Shown here piece after piece: positions 25,080-33,550 of a stretch of DNA of 64,000 nucleotides; the first letter of the stretch is position 1; every line of letters starts with the position of its first letter. A program made the position numbers and the translations under genes. Where the stretch lies: the NCBI RefSeq assembly GCF_000702165.1, contig NZ_JNKU01000003.1, positions 30,165 through 94,164 on the forward strand, written 5' to 3'. Source of the stretch: Sharpea azabuensis DSM 18934. Its GTDB lineage: Bacteria > Bacillota_I > Bacilli_A > Erysipelotrichales > Coprobacillaceae. The notes beneath the pieces were generated by a model. That model was given only the letters and a program-made list of their open reading frames with translations. It ran no database searches and was not told the DNA's origin.

Positions 25080-25530
25080 TTTCATCGCCACCTTGTTCAA
25101 AAAATAAGCAATAAAGTGAAAAAAGCAATAATTGCTGATTCTTAGCTGACAAACTTTTTGCAATAACAATTGCATAAATAATAACTGCTAATTTGACATC
25201 TGTTTCATCATTGTTGACCTTCACTTTGTAGAAACCATTTTCTTCATAAAGAAGAATATCCACCGCCTGATATTCAAGATCATATTCTTCAAATAAATAG
25301 CATCCCTCAAAGCTATCATGATAACGTAAATAGCATGCCAAGGCTCCTATTGCCTCTATTTTGCGATATTGCCTTATGACGCTATCCACATCTTCGATAT
25401 CGACTTGCTGATCCACAAGCAAATTCGTAATACCTAATGCAATACTTTGCATCATTTTCTGTTCATCAAGCTGTTTCTTTTCTTTAACAATGATATTTTC
25501 ATTCCATTCAATTTTTAAGAGCTGTTTCAT
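25072..25530 (-). CDS. Unrecognised first gene of the comG operon
   Basis: A 152-residue protein with start ATG 25530, ribosome site AAGGAAGG 6 nt upstream. It is acidic and helical in its first half (NIIVKEKKQLDEQKMMQSIA), with ACYLRYHDSFEGCYLFEEYD in the middle and a hydrophobic helix (VKLAVIIYAIVIAKSL) around residue 110, followed by another (QQLLLFSLYCLFF). It is the first gene after the competence-type promoter and overlaps comGA by 8 bp. I recognise no family; co-transcription makes a DNA-uptake role likely. The weak similarity of style to the other two unknowns in the operon cannot be judged by eye. Confidence 0.65.
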   Translation of the reverse strand: MKQLLKIEWNENIIVKEKKQLDEQKMMQSIALGITNLLVDQQVDIEDVDSVIRQYRKIEAIGALACYLRYHDSFEGCYLFEEYDLEYQAVDILLYEENGFYKVKVNNDETDVKLAVIIYAIVIAKSLSAKNQQLLLFSLYCLFFEQGGDENG

Positions 25531-25561
25531 GAGCATCCTTCCTTTCTACCCTCTATATATT

Positions 25562-25576
25562 TATTCGCAAAAAAAG
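25562..25576 (-). promoter_or_regulatory. Com box (ComX/SigH-type competence promoter) of the comG operon
   Basis: TGCGAATA on the minus strand (25562-25569) right after seven T (25569-25575). The streptococcal/lactococcal late-competence box is TACGAATA preceded by a T-rich stretch. It lies 31 nt before the first start codon, the distance expected for a -10 element. No sigma-A promoter of good quality is seen here. Confidence 0.6.
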
Positions 25577-25615
25577 TAGATTTTTCTCACCTAAATTTAA
25601 CTTTTTTCAAAAAAC

Positions 25616-25646
25616 GAAAAAAGGCATGGAGTTTTCTCCATACCTT
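25616..25646 (-). terminator. Terminator of the symporter operon
   Basis: Stem AAGGTATGGAG / CTCCATGCCTT with a four-A loop, then six T, about 25 nt after the symporter stop and before the comG promoter. Confidence 0.88.
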
Positions 25647-25671
25647 GTGAAATCAATATTATTGAATTGTA

Positions 25672-26967
25672 TTACTTATTTGGTATCGCCTTATTGTAAA
25701 CCTCTTTATCAACTGCATCATTCTGATATGCAACAATAGTTGTACAAACAGCATCACCAGTAATATTTACTGCAGTTCTTGCCATATCAAGAATTCTATC
25801 AATACCCATAATTAATGTGATACCTGCTGCAGGAAGACCTACTGAATTGAATACCATTGTCAGCGTAATCAATCCAACTGAAGGCACACCAGCCGTACCG
25901 ATTGATGCCAATGTAGCTGTCGCTATAACTGTCAGCATATTCATTGGTGTTAAAGTAATGCCATAAGCCTGCGCAACAAAGACTACAGCAACACCCTGCA
26001 TAATGGAAGTTCCATCCATATTGACCGTTGCTCCTAGTGGAATAGTGAATGATGAAATCTTACGACTTACACCAATTTTCTCTTCTAGTGTTTCGATTGA
26101 TAATGGGATTGTTGCATTAGAAGTAGCTGTTGAGAAGGCAAATGCCATGACGGGGAAGAACTTTTTAATGAACTTGAATGGATTCAGTCTTGTAAAGATG
26201 AACAAGAGAATCTGATAAACCCCAAAGCCTTGCAATAACAATGCTATCAAAACAGCTATAACATATTTCAGCATATAGATAATAACAGAGAAGCCCATTG
26301 ATGAGAATGTTCTTGCGATAAGACAATATACAGCAATTGGTGCAACTTTCATTACCATCATTGTCATTTCCATCATAATATCATTCCCTTGTGAGAAGAA
26401 GTTCGTCATCAGCTGAACTCTCTCTCCAAGTTTTGCAAGAATAATACCGATAAGTAATGCGAAGAAAATAATGGCTAGCATATCCCCATTAGCAAGTGCC
26501 TGAATAGGATTTGTAGGAATAATATTTAAAATAGTATCAACAGCACTTGTTGAAGTTGTTGTCTTGCCCACAGTCGATCCCGCCGCCTTTGCAGCAGTCA
26601 TCATTTTAGCAAGATTAGCACCCTTTCCAGGATTAATAACATTGGCTACGCCTAAAGCTAATGTCACTGCCAGGACTGTTGTTGCCATATAGAACATAAC
26701 TGTCTTCAAGCCGACTTTACCAAGTGTCTTTGTATCACCAATTGCAGCAGCACCACATACTATTGAGCAAAAAACAAGTGGTACAACGAGCATCTGCATG
26801 CCACGAATAAAGCCTTGTCCGACAATATAGAAAGCCCCATTAACAACATAGTCCATCACGAACTTACTTGAAGACAAAGTAAGATTGATAATAACACCTG
26901 TTACAGCACCAAGTATCAGGGCAATGAAAATCATTGTTGTTAAACCTATTTTCTTTTCTTTTTTCAT
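25672..26967 (-). CDS. Dicarboxylate/amino acid:cation symporter (DAACS family)
   Basis: A 431-residue membrane carrier of the GltP/DctA/SstT superfamily, importing an acidic or neutral amino acid or dicarboxylate with Na+ or H+. It has about eight hydrophobic segments and two re-entrant hairpins. The serine/threonine-rich hairpin reads FAFSTATSNATIPLSIE, the NMDG sodium motif is GATVNMDGTSIMQG, and the second hairpin ATLASIGTAGVPSVGLI; TM8 has GIDRILDMARTAVNITGD. The arginine in MARTAVN is typical of dicarboxylate/glutamate transporters. It overlaps the reductase gene by 4 bp (ATGA). Confidence 0.88.
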   Translation of the reverse strand: MKKEKKIGLTTMIFIALILGAVTGVIINLTLSSSKFVMDYVVNGAFYIVGQGFIRGMQMLVVPLVFCSIVCGAAAIGDTKTLGKVGLKTVMFYMATTVLAVTLALGVANVINPGKGANLAKMMTAAKAAGSTVGKTTTSTSAVDTILNIIPTNPIQALANGDMLAIIFFALLIGIILAKLGERVQLMTNFFSQGNDIMMEMTMMVMKVAPIAVYCLIARTFSSMGFSVIIYMLKYVIAVLIALLLQGFGVYQILLFIFTRLNPFKFIKKFFPVMAFAFSTATSNATIPLSIETLEEKIGVSRKISSFTIPLGATVNMDGTSIMQGVAVVFVAQAYGITLTPMNMLTVIATATLASIGTAGVPSVGLITLTMVFNSVGLPAAGITLIMGIDRILDMARTAVNITGDAVCTTIVAYQNDAVDKEVYNKAIPNK

Positions 26968-27815
26968 AGGACACCTCTATCTCTTAAACGTTCAAGATAT
27001 GCATCAAGATCATCTTCCCATTCAGGCATTGCATAAATACCAGTAATTCTAAGCATCATGTTATCAAGCACAGAATAAGCAGGTCTTGCCTCCTGATCTT
27101 TAGCTACTTTTACCTTAGCGTCTAAGTTTGCCTTCTTTAAAACTGTTTCAAAGAACTCCTTTCGTGAACAGCTTCCACGATCAGAAGCATGGAATAATCC
27201 ATATTCATGTAAACCTATTAAAGTCGTTATAAAATTGACCAGACTTCTAGTTGAAGTAGGTGTCGAATATTCCTGTTTAGGAATAATAATATTTTCATGA
27301 CGTTTTGCTTTAAGAATGGCTTGTTCAACCAAATCATAATTCTTGCCATAAAGCCAGCTGCTTCTGACAATGACATGCTTATCCGTTAATCGTTCAACAA
27401 GCGTTTCACCAGCAAGCTTACTTTTACCATAGACAGTAACAGGATTTGGTATTTCAAACTCATTATGTGCTTCTTCATTAACGCCATTAAAGACATCATC
27501 TGTAGAAATATGAATAAGCTTTGCATTAATCATACGGGCTGCTACAGCCACATTTCTTGCTCCAATTGCATTAATTTTATAGGCTTCATCAGGATTCTTT
27601 TCACAATATTCAACATCCGATAATGCCGCACAATTGATAATGACATCTGGGTGATTGAGATTTGCAAAGCGAATAACCTGCTTTTCATCTTCTACAGGGA
27701 CATCCGTATCGCTCATAAGAATTTCATAATCAGTATTGTGATCAAAATGTTTCACTAAAGCTGACCCCAAGCGTCCTCCTGCTCCAGTAATCCAAATTCG
27801 TGTTTGTAAACTCAT
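26964..27815 (-). CDS. RmlD-type NAD(P)-dependent reductase (dTDP-4-dehydrorhamnose reductase family)
   Basis: A 283-residue extended SDR. The dinucleotide site is IWITGAGGRLGSALV (residues about 7-21), VIINCAALSDVEYCE follows, then the serine/threonine ISTDDVFNG and the catalytic Tyr/Lys pair VYGKSKLAGE (about 135-145). The C-terminal half matches RmlD (IVRSSWLYG, HASDRGSCSRKEFF). True RmlD makes dTDP-L-rhamnose, but there are no rmlA/B/C genes nearby and the partner here is a symporter, so another NDP-sugar or a related reduction is possible. Promoter TTTATT-17-TACACT precedes it. Confidence 0.8.
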   Translation of the reverse strand: MSLQTRIWITGAGGRLGSALVKHFDHNTDYEILMSDTDVPVEDEKQVIRFANLNHPDVIINCAALSDVEYCEKNPDEAYKINAIGARNVAVAARMINAKLIHISTDDVFNGVNEEAHNEFEIPNPVTVYGKSKLAGETLVERLTDKHVIVRSSWLYGKNYDLVEQAILKAKRHENIIIPKQEYSTPTSTRSLVNFITTLIGLHEYGLFHASDRGSCSRKEFFETVLKKANLDAKVKVAKDQEARPAYSVLDNMMLRITGIYAMPEWEDDLDAYLERLRDRGVL

Positions 27816-27839
27816 AGACTACCTCCTTTATTCTTTGGT

Positions 27840-27868
27840 AGTGTAGCATAAAACATGCTAATAATAAA
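27840..27868 (-). promoter_or_regulatory. Promoter of the reductase-symporter pair
   Basis: TTTATT (27863-27868), 17-nt spacer, TACACT (27840-27845), with AAGGAGG just before the coding start. The -35 is weak. Confidence 0.45.
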
Positions 27869-27894
27869 GTAAAATAGGATGCAAGCATCCTATT
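27866..27894 (-). terminator. Terminator of the MBL hydrolase gene
   Basis: Stem AATAGGATGC / GCATCCTATT with a two-base centre, then TTTACTTT. It overlaps the stop codon of the MBL gene. Confidence 0.8.
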
Positions 27895-28492
27895 GAAAGT
27901 AGGGATTGTACTTTTGTTCTTCCTGTAGTGTTGTTGAATCACCATGTCCTGGTGCTACTGTACAATTAAAATCAAGACTCTTAAGCAAGGCAATCGACTT
28001 ACGCATATCCTCTACTGATGAGCCAGGAAAATCAACACGGCCAACACTTCCAGCAAACAGCATATCACCACTAAACATGATCTTCTCTTTTTCAAAAAGA
28101 TAGCAACAGCTACCAGTGACATGACCAGGTGTATGATATACATGTAATTTTTCATTATTGATAACTATATCATCATCAACAATGTCAATCTCTGATTGTA
28201 ATATAAGAGGCTGATGTCTAAAAGACAAATTCAAAACCTCATCTTTTACAACACGCATTGTATCCTTTGTAGCATGAACAATCGCACCATAAGCCTCAAC
28301 AAGAGCATCAACACCACCAATATGATCATAATGCCCATGGGTCAATAAAATATCCGTAACATGTAATTGTTTTTCTCTGCAATAGTGAAGAACATCATTG
28401 GTTCCTGGATCAACAATGATACAGCCATCATCAAGATAAATGATATAGCAGTTTTCTTCTATTGCCCCTAATACTAAACGTTCAATTTTCAT
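27890..28492 (-). CDS. MBL-fold metallo-hydrolase (glyoxalase II-like, YqgX type)
   Basis: A 200-residue metallo-beta-lactamase fold enzyme. The metal ligands are in LLTHGHYDHIGG (H-x-H-x-D-H, about residues 56-67), VYHTPGHVTGSCCY (about 128), MFSGDMLFAGSVGR (about 151) and VAPGHGDST (about 184). The size and the GDMLFAGSVGRVDFPG block fit the small bacterial hydrolase group related to GloB and YqgX, without the C-terminal substrate domain of true glyoxalase II. The start at 28492 lies only 8 nt from the T-run of the rpmG terminator, so expression may depend on readthrough. Confidence 0.85.
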   Translation of the reverse strand: MKIERLVLGAIEENCYIIYLDDGCIIVDPGTNDVLHYCREKQLHVTDILLTHGHYDHIGGVDALVEAYGAIVHATKDTMRVVKDEVLNLSFRHQPLILQSEIDIVDDDIVINNEKLHVYHTPGHVTGSCCYLFEKEKIMFSGDMLFAGSVGRVDFPGSSVEDMRKSIALLKSLDFNCTVAPGHGDSTTLQEEQKYNPYFQ

Positions 28493-28499
28493 AATCCAC

Positions 28500-28526
28500 A
28501 AAAAAATAAGCCTGATATGGCTTATT
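28500..28526 (-). terminator. Terminator of rpmG
   Basis: Stem AATAAGCC / GGCTTATT with a six-base loop, then TTTTTTT; it overlaps the rpmG stop codon. Confidence 0.85.
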
Positions 28527-28671
28527 TCTTTTCTCTATGAACTGTTTTCTTATTACATCTTGGGCAGTATTTCTTGATTTCAACTCTACCAGGATGAGTT
28601 CTTTTGTTTTTAGTACCAATGTAGTTTTCTTCACCACATTCAGTACATTTATAAATGATATTTTCTCTCAT
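28522..28671 (-). CDS. rpmG: 50S ribosomal protein L33
   Basis: A 49-residue protein: [20 protein letters not shown], then [17 protein letters not shown]. It carries both CxxC pairs, so it is the zinc-binding (C+) form of L33 rather than the Cys-free form made in zinc shortage. The start is set by GGAGG 9 nt upstream of ATG 28671. It is a single-gene unit between two terminators. Confidence 0.95.
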   Translation of the reverse strand: MRENIIYKCTECGEENYIGTKNKRTHPGRVEIKKYCPRCNKKTVHREKK

Positions 28672-28718
28672 TAGATTGTACCTCCATAAGTTTGCTTACC
28701 TATAATAGCATAGTGAAT

Positions 28719-28764
28719 ACAAAAAAGCTAGCATTATTTCAACACTATTGAAATATACTAGCTT
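28719..28764 (-). terminator. Terminator of the penicillin-binding protein gene
   Basis: Long stem from AAGCTAG and ATTTCAA arms (28725-28764) with a short loop, followed by TTTTTT on the minus strand. Confidence 0.85.
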
Positions 28765-28807
28765 TAAATTCTAACCCTAAGCCATACAAAAGAACTTAAA
28801 TTCACAA

Positions 28808-30877
28808 TTAATCGACTTTTGCATTTGCGCCATAGCCATATTTCTTGAAATATTCATCAACTGCATAACGTGCCAGGCCAGGAGCTGAGTTATTGTTATC
28901 CTGCTGCTCAACGATGACCGTGCAGACAATCTGTGGATCGGCTGTAGGACCATAAGCAATAATCATATGGTTTGGTACGGAACGTGTTTTTGTGACAAAG
29001 ACCTGAGCTGTACCAGATTTACCAGCCATCTCATAAGGCAAGCCACTAAAGACGCTCTTCATCGTTCCCCAGCTTGTTACCGCCTGCATACCTTTTTTTA
29101 TCTGTTCAAAAGCAATCTTCTCACTCGAGACATCATCAATCACCTTTGTCTTGAACTTACTTTGCGTCACATTATTTCCTTCACTATCAACTGTATATGT
29201 TGATTTAAGCAAATGTGGACGTATCTTCACACCCATATTGGCAAGCGTAGATGTATAGGTTGCTAATTGCATATTTGTATATGTATCATACTGACCAATT
29301 GAGAAGTCAAGAATTTTACCTACGTTTAATGGTTTACCACGATAACCCAACGATTCATTAGGAATATCGATGCCACTCTTGACACCAAGTCCTAATTCAC
29401 TAGCACCATTTCTTAATAGCTTATAAGCATCCTTCTTTAGTCTCAAAGGACCATTATAAACATAGTTACCACCGCCAAGTTTAATGATGATCTTCATCAT
29501 ATAGACGTTTGAAGAATAAGCTAAGGCCGTCACTTCATTGATACTTCCCCAGCCAACTTTGTTGTGAGAATATTTGGTAGGTGTTCCCTTTACTTTTAAA
29601 CCGCTTGCATCATCAACTTCATAATGGTTTGCATTAATGACATGATTTTTAAAGCATGTATATAGAGTTGCTGGCTTAAATGAAGAACCAACAGCATAGG
29701 CATTCAAGTAGTTACCGGCAGCATAATCAACAATCTGGCCATCCTTCTGTCTTTCTTTACCAGCCATAGCAATCACTTCACCAGTCTTTGGTCGCATTAG
29801 AATACAGTAAATATGATTATTCCACTTCTCTCCTGTATGGGATTTCAGTTCGTTCTCAATATACTGACCAACCTTCTCCTGCAGTTCACTATCAATCGTA
29901 AGCTGCAAATTCAAGCCATTGGATCCTGGTGTTTTCTTCTTAATAACTGGCGAACCATCCTTATTGTAAGTCAGCTGATAAGTTGAAGAATCGCCTGACA
30001 GAATATTCTCATATTCTGTCTCAAGCCCTGATGTACCAACACGCGAATCATTGTTATAGTCCAAAGCAAGAAGTTCAGTCTTAGTTGTTGCTGGAAGACC
30101 TTGTTTCTTGGTTGTGACATTACCCAAAACTTGTTTAAAATTGGAACCAAATGTATAGTTTCTCTTCCAGTCACTTGTCACACGTACTCCACGCAATAAA
30201 TCAGAATTCTCACCAATAATACTTGCTTCCTCAACACTTATGCCTTCAAGCAAGATGGTTGAACCAGATGTACAACGCTTGATAGCATAATAAAGCTTGT
30301 AATATTTGACATCATTATCAGAAAGATGCTTATTGACAATATCATCGGTCATACGTTTAATCTGTAAGTTATAGATCTTACGATCACCATTTTCATCCTT
30401 AGCAAGAGCTTTACGTTCCTGCTCTGTAACAAGAGATGTTGCGAATTTCTTATCTTTCATAATCAGATAATCCTTCTTCTCTCGCTTTGTGACATCAGAG
30501 ATATCAACATTAACATGCTCCATTAAGAATTTGACAATGGCATCAATTTCCTTATCTTTCATATTGTTGACAGCATAATATGTTGCACATACAACATTTT
30601 CATTGTAAGCAAGCTTAGTATAATTACGATCGACAATCTCACCACGCAATGCATCAACCTGGAATGTATTGGTCTGATATTGTTCTAATTTAGCATTATA
30701 AAAATCTTTTTTAGAAATCTGCAAGACAAATAAGCGCAAGGCAAAGATAACAGCAACCGTCAGTACAAAGCCAATGACAATATAGTATCTTCGCTTGATA
30801 ACATTACCTAAAACATTACCTACTTCCTGATTTGCCTCTTTCTGACCCCTAAATCGAATTCTCGGTCTTTTAGGCAT
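28808..30877 (-). CDS. Class B penicillin-binding protein (PBP2/MrdA-like transpeptidase)
   Basis: Membrane-anchored DD-transpeptidase for peptidoglycan cross-linking. A basic cytoplasmic N-terminus is followed by one membrane helix (IVIGFVLTVAVIFALRLFVL, about 32-52). A dimerisation/pedestal region comes next (residues 60-350; LRGEIVDRNYTKLAYN), then the transpeptidase with SSFK in AVGSSFKPATLY (about 396), SSN in ALAYSSNVYMMK (about 456) and KSGTA (about 620). The 689 residues fit PBP2 or a divergent FtsI. No mre/rod or division genes flank it, so the choice between elongation and division roles is open. It has its own promoter and terminator. Confidence 0.88.
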   Translation of the reverse strand: MPKRPRIRFRGQKEANQEVGNVLGNVIKRRYYIVIGFVLTVAVIFALRLFVLQISKKDFYNAKLEQYQTNTFQVDALRGEIVDRNYTKLAYNENVVCATYYAVNNMKDKEIDAIVKFLMEHVNVDISDVTKREKKDYLIMKDKKFATSLVTEQERKALAKDENGDRKIYNLQIKRMTDDIVNKHLSDNDVKYYKLYYAIKRCTSGSTILLEGISVEEASIIGENSDLLRGVRVTSDWKRNYTFGSNFKQVLGNVTTKKQGLPATTKTELLALDYNNDSRVGTSGLETEYENILSGDSSTYQLTYNKDGSPVIKKKTPGSNGLNLQLTIDSELQEKVGQYIENELKSHTGEKWNNHIYCILMRPKTGEVIAMAGKERQKDGQIVDYAAGNYLNAYAVGSSFKPATLYTCFKNHVINANHYEVDDASGLKVKGTPTKYSHNKVGWGSINEVTALAYSSNVYMMKIIIKLGGGNYVYNGPLRLKKDAYKLLRNGASELGLGVKSGIDIPNESLGYRGKPLNVGKILDFSIGQYDTYTNMQLATYTSTLANMGVKIRPHLLKSTYTVDSEGNNVTQSKFKTKVIDDVSSEKIAFEQIKKGMQAVTSWGTMKSVFSGLPYEMAGKSGTAQVFVTKTRSVPNHMIIAYGPTADPQIVCTVIVEQQDNNNSAPGLARYAVDEYFKKYGYGANAKVD

Positions 30878-30896
30878 ACACTCACCTCGCTAATGT

Positions 30897-30925
30897 ATTA
30901 TATATGAAATATTTCTTAAAGTAAA
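30897..30925 (-). promoter_or_regulatory. Promoter of the penicillin-binding protein gene
   Basis: TTTACT (30920-30925), 17-nt spacer, TATAAT (30897-30902), 20 nt before the start codon. Confidence 0.7.
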
Positions 30926-30960
30926 TTAAGACTACTTTTTCACATAATTTCACCTTTCTT

Positions 30961-30996
30961 AAAAATAGAAAAAGATGAATGAGTCATCATTCATCT
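30961..30996 (-). terminator. Terminator of lepA
   Basis: Perfect 10-bp stem AGATGAATGA / TCATTCATCT with a GACT loop, then TTTTTCTATTTTT, overlapping the lepA stop codon. Confidence 0.88.
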
Positions 30997-32798
30997 ACTG
31001 AAAGGATGGCCATAAAGGCTTCCTGTGGGATTTCAACAGAGCCAACTGCTTTCATGCGTTTCTTACCTTCTTTTTGCTTTTCAAGCAGCTTTTTCTTACG
31101 TGATATATCGCCACCATAACATTTAGCGAGGACATTCTTACGAACTGCTTTAATATTCGTACGGGCAATGATTTTACCCTGAAGAGCCGCTTGAACAGGA
31201 ATTTCAAACTGCTGTTTTGGAATAAGCTCTTTAAGCTTTACGCAAATCGCATTGCCTCTTGTTCTCGCAAACTGACGATAAACAATAGTCGACAAGGCAT
31301 CTACAACCTCACCATTTAAAAGAATATCCATCTTTGTTAAATCGCTTTCACGATAGCCAATAAGTTCATAGTCATAAGAAGCATAGCCCTTGGTACTTGA
31401 TTTCAATTTGTCAAAGAAATCAAAAATAATTTCTGATAAAGGCATATTATAGATAACCTCACGTCTTGAATCATCCAAATATTCAATATCAACATATTCC
31501 CCACGCTTATTCTGACATAAGTCCATGATTGCTCCAATATAGTCATCAGGCGTCATGATGGATACTTTGACATATGGTTCTTCAATATGGTCAAATGTTC
31601 CTGGATCAGGCATGCTTGCTGGGTTATCAATGGATGTATATGATCCATCACGCTTTACAATACGATAGATTACTGATGGTGCTGTCGCAATCAAATCAAG
31701 ATCGAATTCACGTTCTAGTCTTTCCTGAATAACATCCATATGTAATAAGCCTAAGAAGCCACATCTAAAACCAAAGCCTAAAGCCTGAGATGTTTCTGGT
31801 TCATAGGTAAGTGCTGAATCAGAAAGTGAAATCTTCTCCAGGGCATCTCGCAAATCCTTATAGCGCGCATTATCAACAGGATAGAGACCGCAATAGACCA
31901 TTGGATTCATACGACGATATCCTGGCAAAGCTGTCTTCGATTGATTTTCTAATGTTGTGATCGTATCACCGACATGCACATCCTTGATATCCTTGACACT
32001 TGCCGCAATCCAGCCAACCTCACCTGTAACAAGCTCATCTTTCGTTATTTCACGAGGTGTACGCACTCCTACCTCAGTTACTTCATATGTGGCATCTGTC
32101 GCTATAAAGTGAATATGATCGCCAACCTTAATTGAACCATCTTTAACAGCTACAATGACAATAACACCACGATAACTATCATAGTAACTATCAAAAATTA
32201 AAGCTTGCGTAGGGTTATTGATTGATCCAGTTGGTGCTGGTATATTCTTCACAATATCTTCAAGCACTTCATCGACATTTAATCCCGTCTTTGCAGATAT
32301 GCATGGGGCATTTTGAGCATCCAAGCCAATGACATCTTCAATTTCTTCTTTAACGCGTTCCACATCCGCACTAGGCAAGTCCACCTTGTTGATAACAGGA
32401 AGGATTTCCAGATTATTATCAAGTGCAAGATAAACATTAGCCAATGTTTGCGCTTCGACACCCTGTGTTGCATCAACGACAAGTACTGCTCCATCGCAAG
32501 CGGCAAGCGAACGCGAAACTTCATAGGAAAAATCGACATGGCCAGGCGTATCAATCAAATGTAAAAGATATGTTTTACCATCCTTCGCTTTATAAGTAAG
32601 CTGAACAGCATTCAGCTTAATTGTAATTCCTCTTTCTCTCTCAAGATCCATATCGTCTAAAATCTGGTTTTTCATATCACGATCAGCGACCGTACCTGTT
32701 AACTGCAAGATACGATCGGCAAGCGTAGATTTACCATGGTCAATATGGGCAATGATCGAGAAATTTCTTATGAGTGACTGATCAATCAAATAACTCAC
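30987..32798 (-). CDS. lepA: Elongation factor 4 (LepA)
   Basis: Ribosome-dependent translational GTPase that back-translocates or aids 30S assembly. The G domain has [14 protein letters not shown] (G1), RERGITIK (G2), [16 protein letters not shown] (G3), [11 protein letters not shown] (G4) and [13 protein letters not shown] (G5). The C-terminus with the LepA-specific domain ends [20 protein letters not shown] and [15 protein letters not shown]. Its 603-residue length is standard. It follows the SSB-like gene with a 10-nt gap. Confidence 0.97.
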   Translation of the reverse strand: MSYLIDQSLIRNFSIIAHIDHGKSTLADRILQLTGTVADRDMKNQILDDMDLERERGITIKLNAVQLTYKAKDGKTYLLHLIDTPGHVDFSYEVSRSLAACDGAVLVVDATQGVEAQTLANVYLALDNNLEILPVINKVDLPSADVERVKEEIEDVIGLDAQNAPCISAKTGLNVDEVLEDIVKNIPAPTGSINNPTQALIFDSYYDSYRGVIVIVAVKDGSIKVGDHIHFIATDATYEVTEVGVRTPREITKDELVTGEVGWIAASVKDIKDVHVGDTITTLENQSKTALPGYRRMNPMVYCGLYPVDNARYKDLRDALEKISLSDSALTYEPETSQALGFGFRCGFLGLLHMDVIQERLEREFDLDLIATAPSVIYRIVKRDGSYTSIDNPASMPDPGTFDHIEEPYVKVSIMTPDDYIGAIMDLCQNKRGEYVDIEYLDDSRREVIYNMPLSEIIFDFFDKLKSSTKGYASYDYELIGYRESDLTKMDILLNGEVVDALSTIVYRQFARTRGNAICVKLKELIPKQQFEIPVQAALQGKIIARTNIKAVRKNVLAKCYGGDISRKKKLLEKQKEGKKRMKAVGSVEIPQEAFMAILSVDE

Positions 32799-32808
32799 AC
32801 CTTTCTCT

Positions 32809-33120
32809 TTATTCTAATTTTTCATATTCATGTGCACGTACAATCATGACATGATAATGTTCATAGAGTGGCTGTTTCTCAACATTCAGTAAACGTCCAG
32901 TAATCTTAATACGATCACCTATCTCAAAACGATCACGAATTTCACAGCCAATACCATTCCACATCGTTACCGGAATTAAATCATATTCTCTTCTTCCTGG
33001 GACATCGTCAAATGGACGTCTTACTCTAATATGCATAAGTGCATCATCATGAATAGAATGAAGCACTTCAAAATCTGGCATTGTTGCCACTTCTCCTTCA
33101 ATAAATACAAATGATGACAT
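32809..33120 (-). CDS. Small OB-fold (SSB-like) protein
   Basis: A 103-residue protein from ATG 33120, which has AAGGAGG 8 nt upstream. It reads like a single SSB-type OB fold: [14 protein letters not shown], the strand [23 protein letters not shown] and [15 protein letters not shown]. It lacks the acidic C-terminal tip (DDDIPF) of replicative SSB, so it is unlikely to be the main SSB. It may be a PriB-like or alternative SSB. Gene order upstream of lepA gives no further clue. Confidence 0.6.
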   Translation of the reverse strand: MSSFVFIEGEVATMPDFEVLHSIHDDALMHIRVRRPFDDVPGRREYDLIPVTMWNGIGCEIRDRFEIGDRIKITGRLLNVEKQPLYEHYHVMIVRAHEYEKLE

Positions 33121-33226
33121 CGTTATTTCCTCCTTAAAAAACACAGGACAACTTTATCATAACAATCTCTCTTCATTTCATATTTTCTTGAAGGAAGGCA
33201 AAAACATCCTATTTTTTTATTAAATA

Positions 33227-33550
33227 CTATTCTATCACGACAAAAGCAATGACATAGTCTTTCTCATGAGAAATAGAAATCTTGGCCTTGGGATCATTGA
33301 GGTAAGGCGCCCCGCTCTCACTATTGAGCACCTCTATTTCATTAAAACGCATGCCGCCAAGTCCTAAGCCATTAGCTTTAAGATATGCTTCTTTTGCTGC
33401 AAAGCGTCCACCAAGATATTCTCTTTTTCTTAAATCATTCATTTTGGAAAAACAAGCATATTCTTTCTCTGAAAGAACATGCTTAATAAATGTCTCATTT
33501 TCAAGATCTAGTCGATTTAAATCAACTAAATCCACACCTATCCCCTTCAT
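33227..33550 (-). CDS. acpS: Holo-[acyl-carrier-protein] synthase
   Basis: Transfers 4'-phosphopantetheine from CoA to ACP. The 107-residue protein has MKGIGVDLVDLNRLD with the Mg-binding Asp (residue 7) and GGRFAAKEAYLKANGLGLGG with the catalytic Glu/Lys; it ends with ISISHEKDYVIAFVVIE. It is about ten residues shorter than typical AcpS but complete in motifs. Its ATG overlaps the stop of the upstream gene (TAATG). Confidence 0.93.
   Translation of the reverse strand: MKGIGVDLVDLNRLDLENETFIKHVLSEKEYACFSKMNDLRKREYLGGRFAAKEAYLKANGLGLGGMRFNEIEVLNSESGAPYLNDPKAKISISHEKDYVIAFVVIE

Noticed and set aside
25540..25620. AAAA-N5-TTTT (ComK-box-like) sequence upstream of the comG operon
   Set aside because: AAAA-TCTAC-TTTT is present, but only one box is seen in very A+T-rich DNA and ComK boxes work in pairs; the com box fits better.
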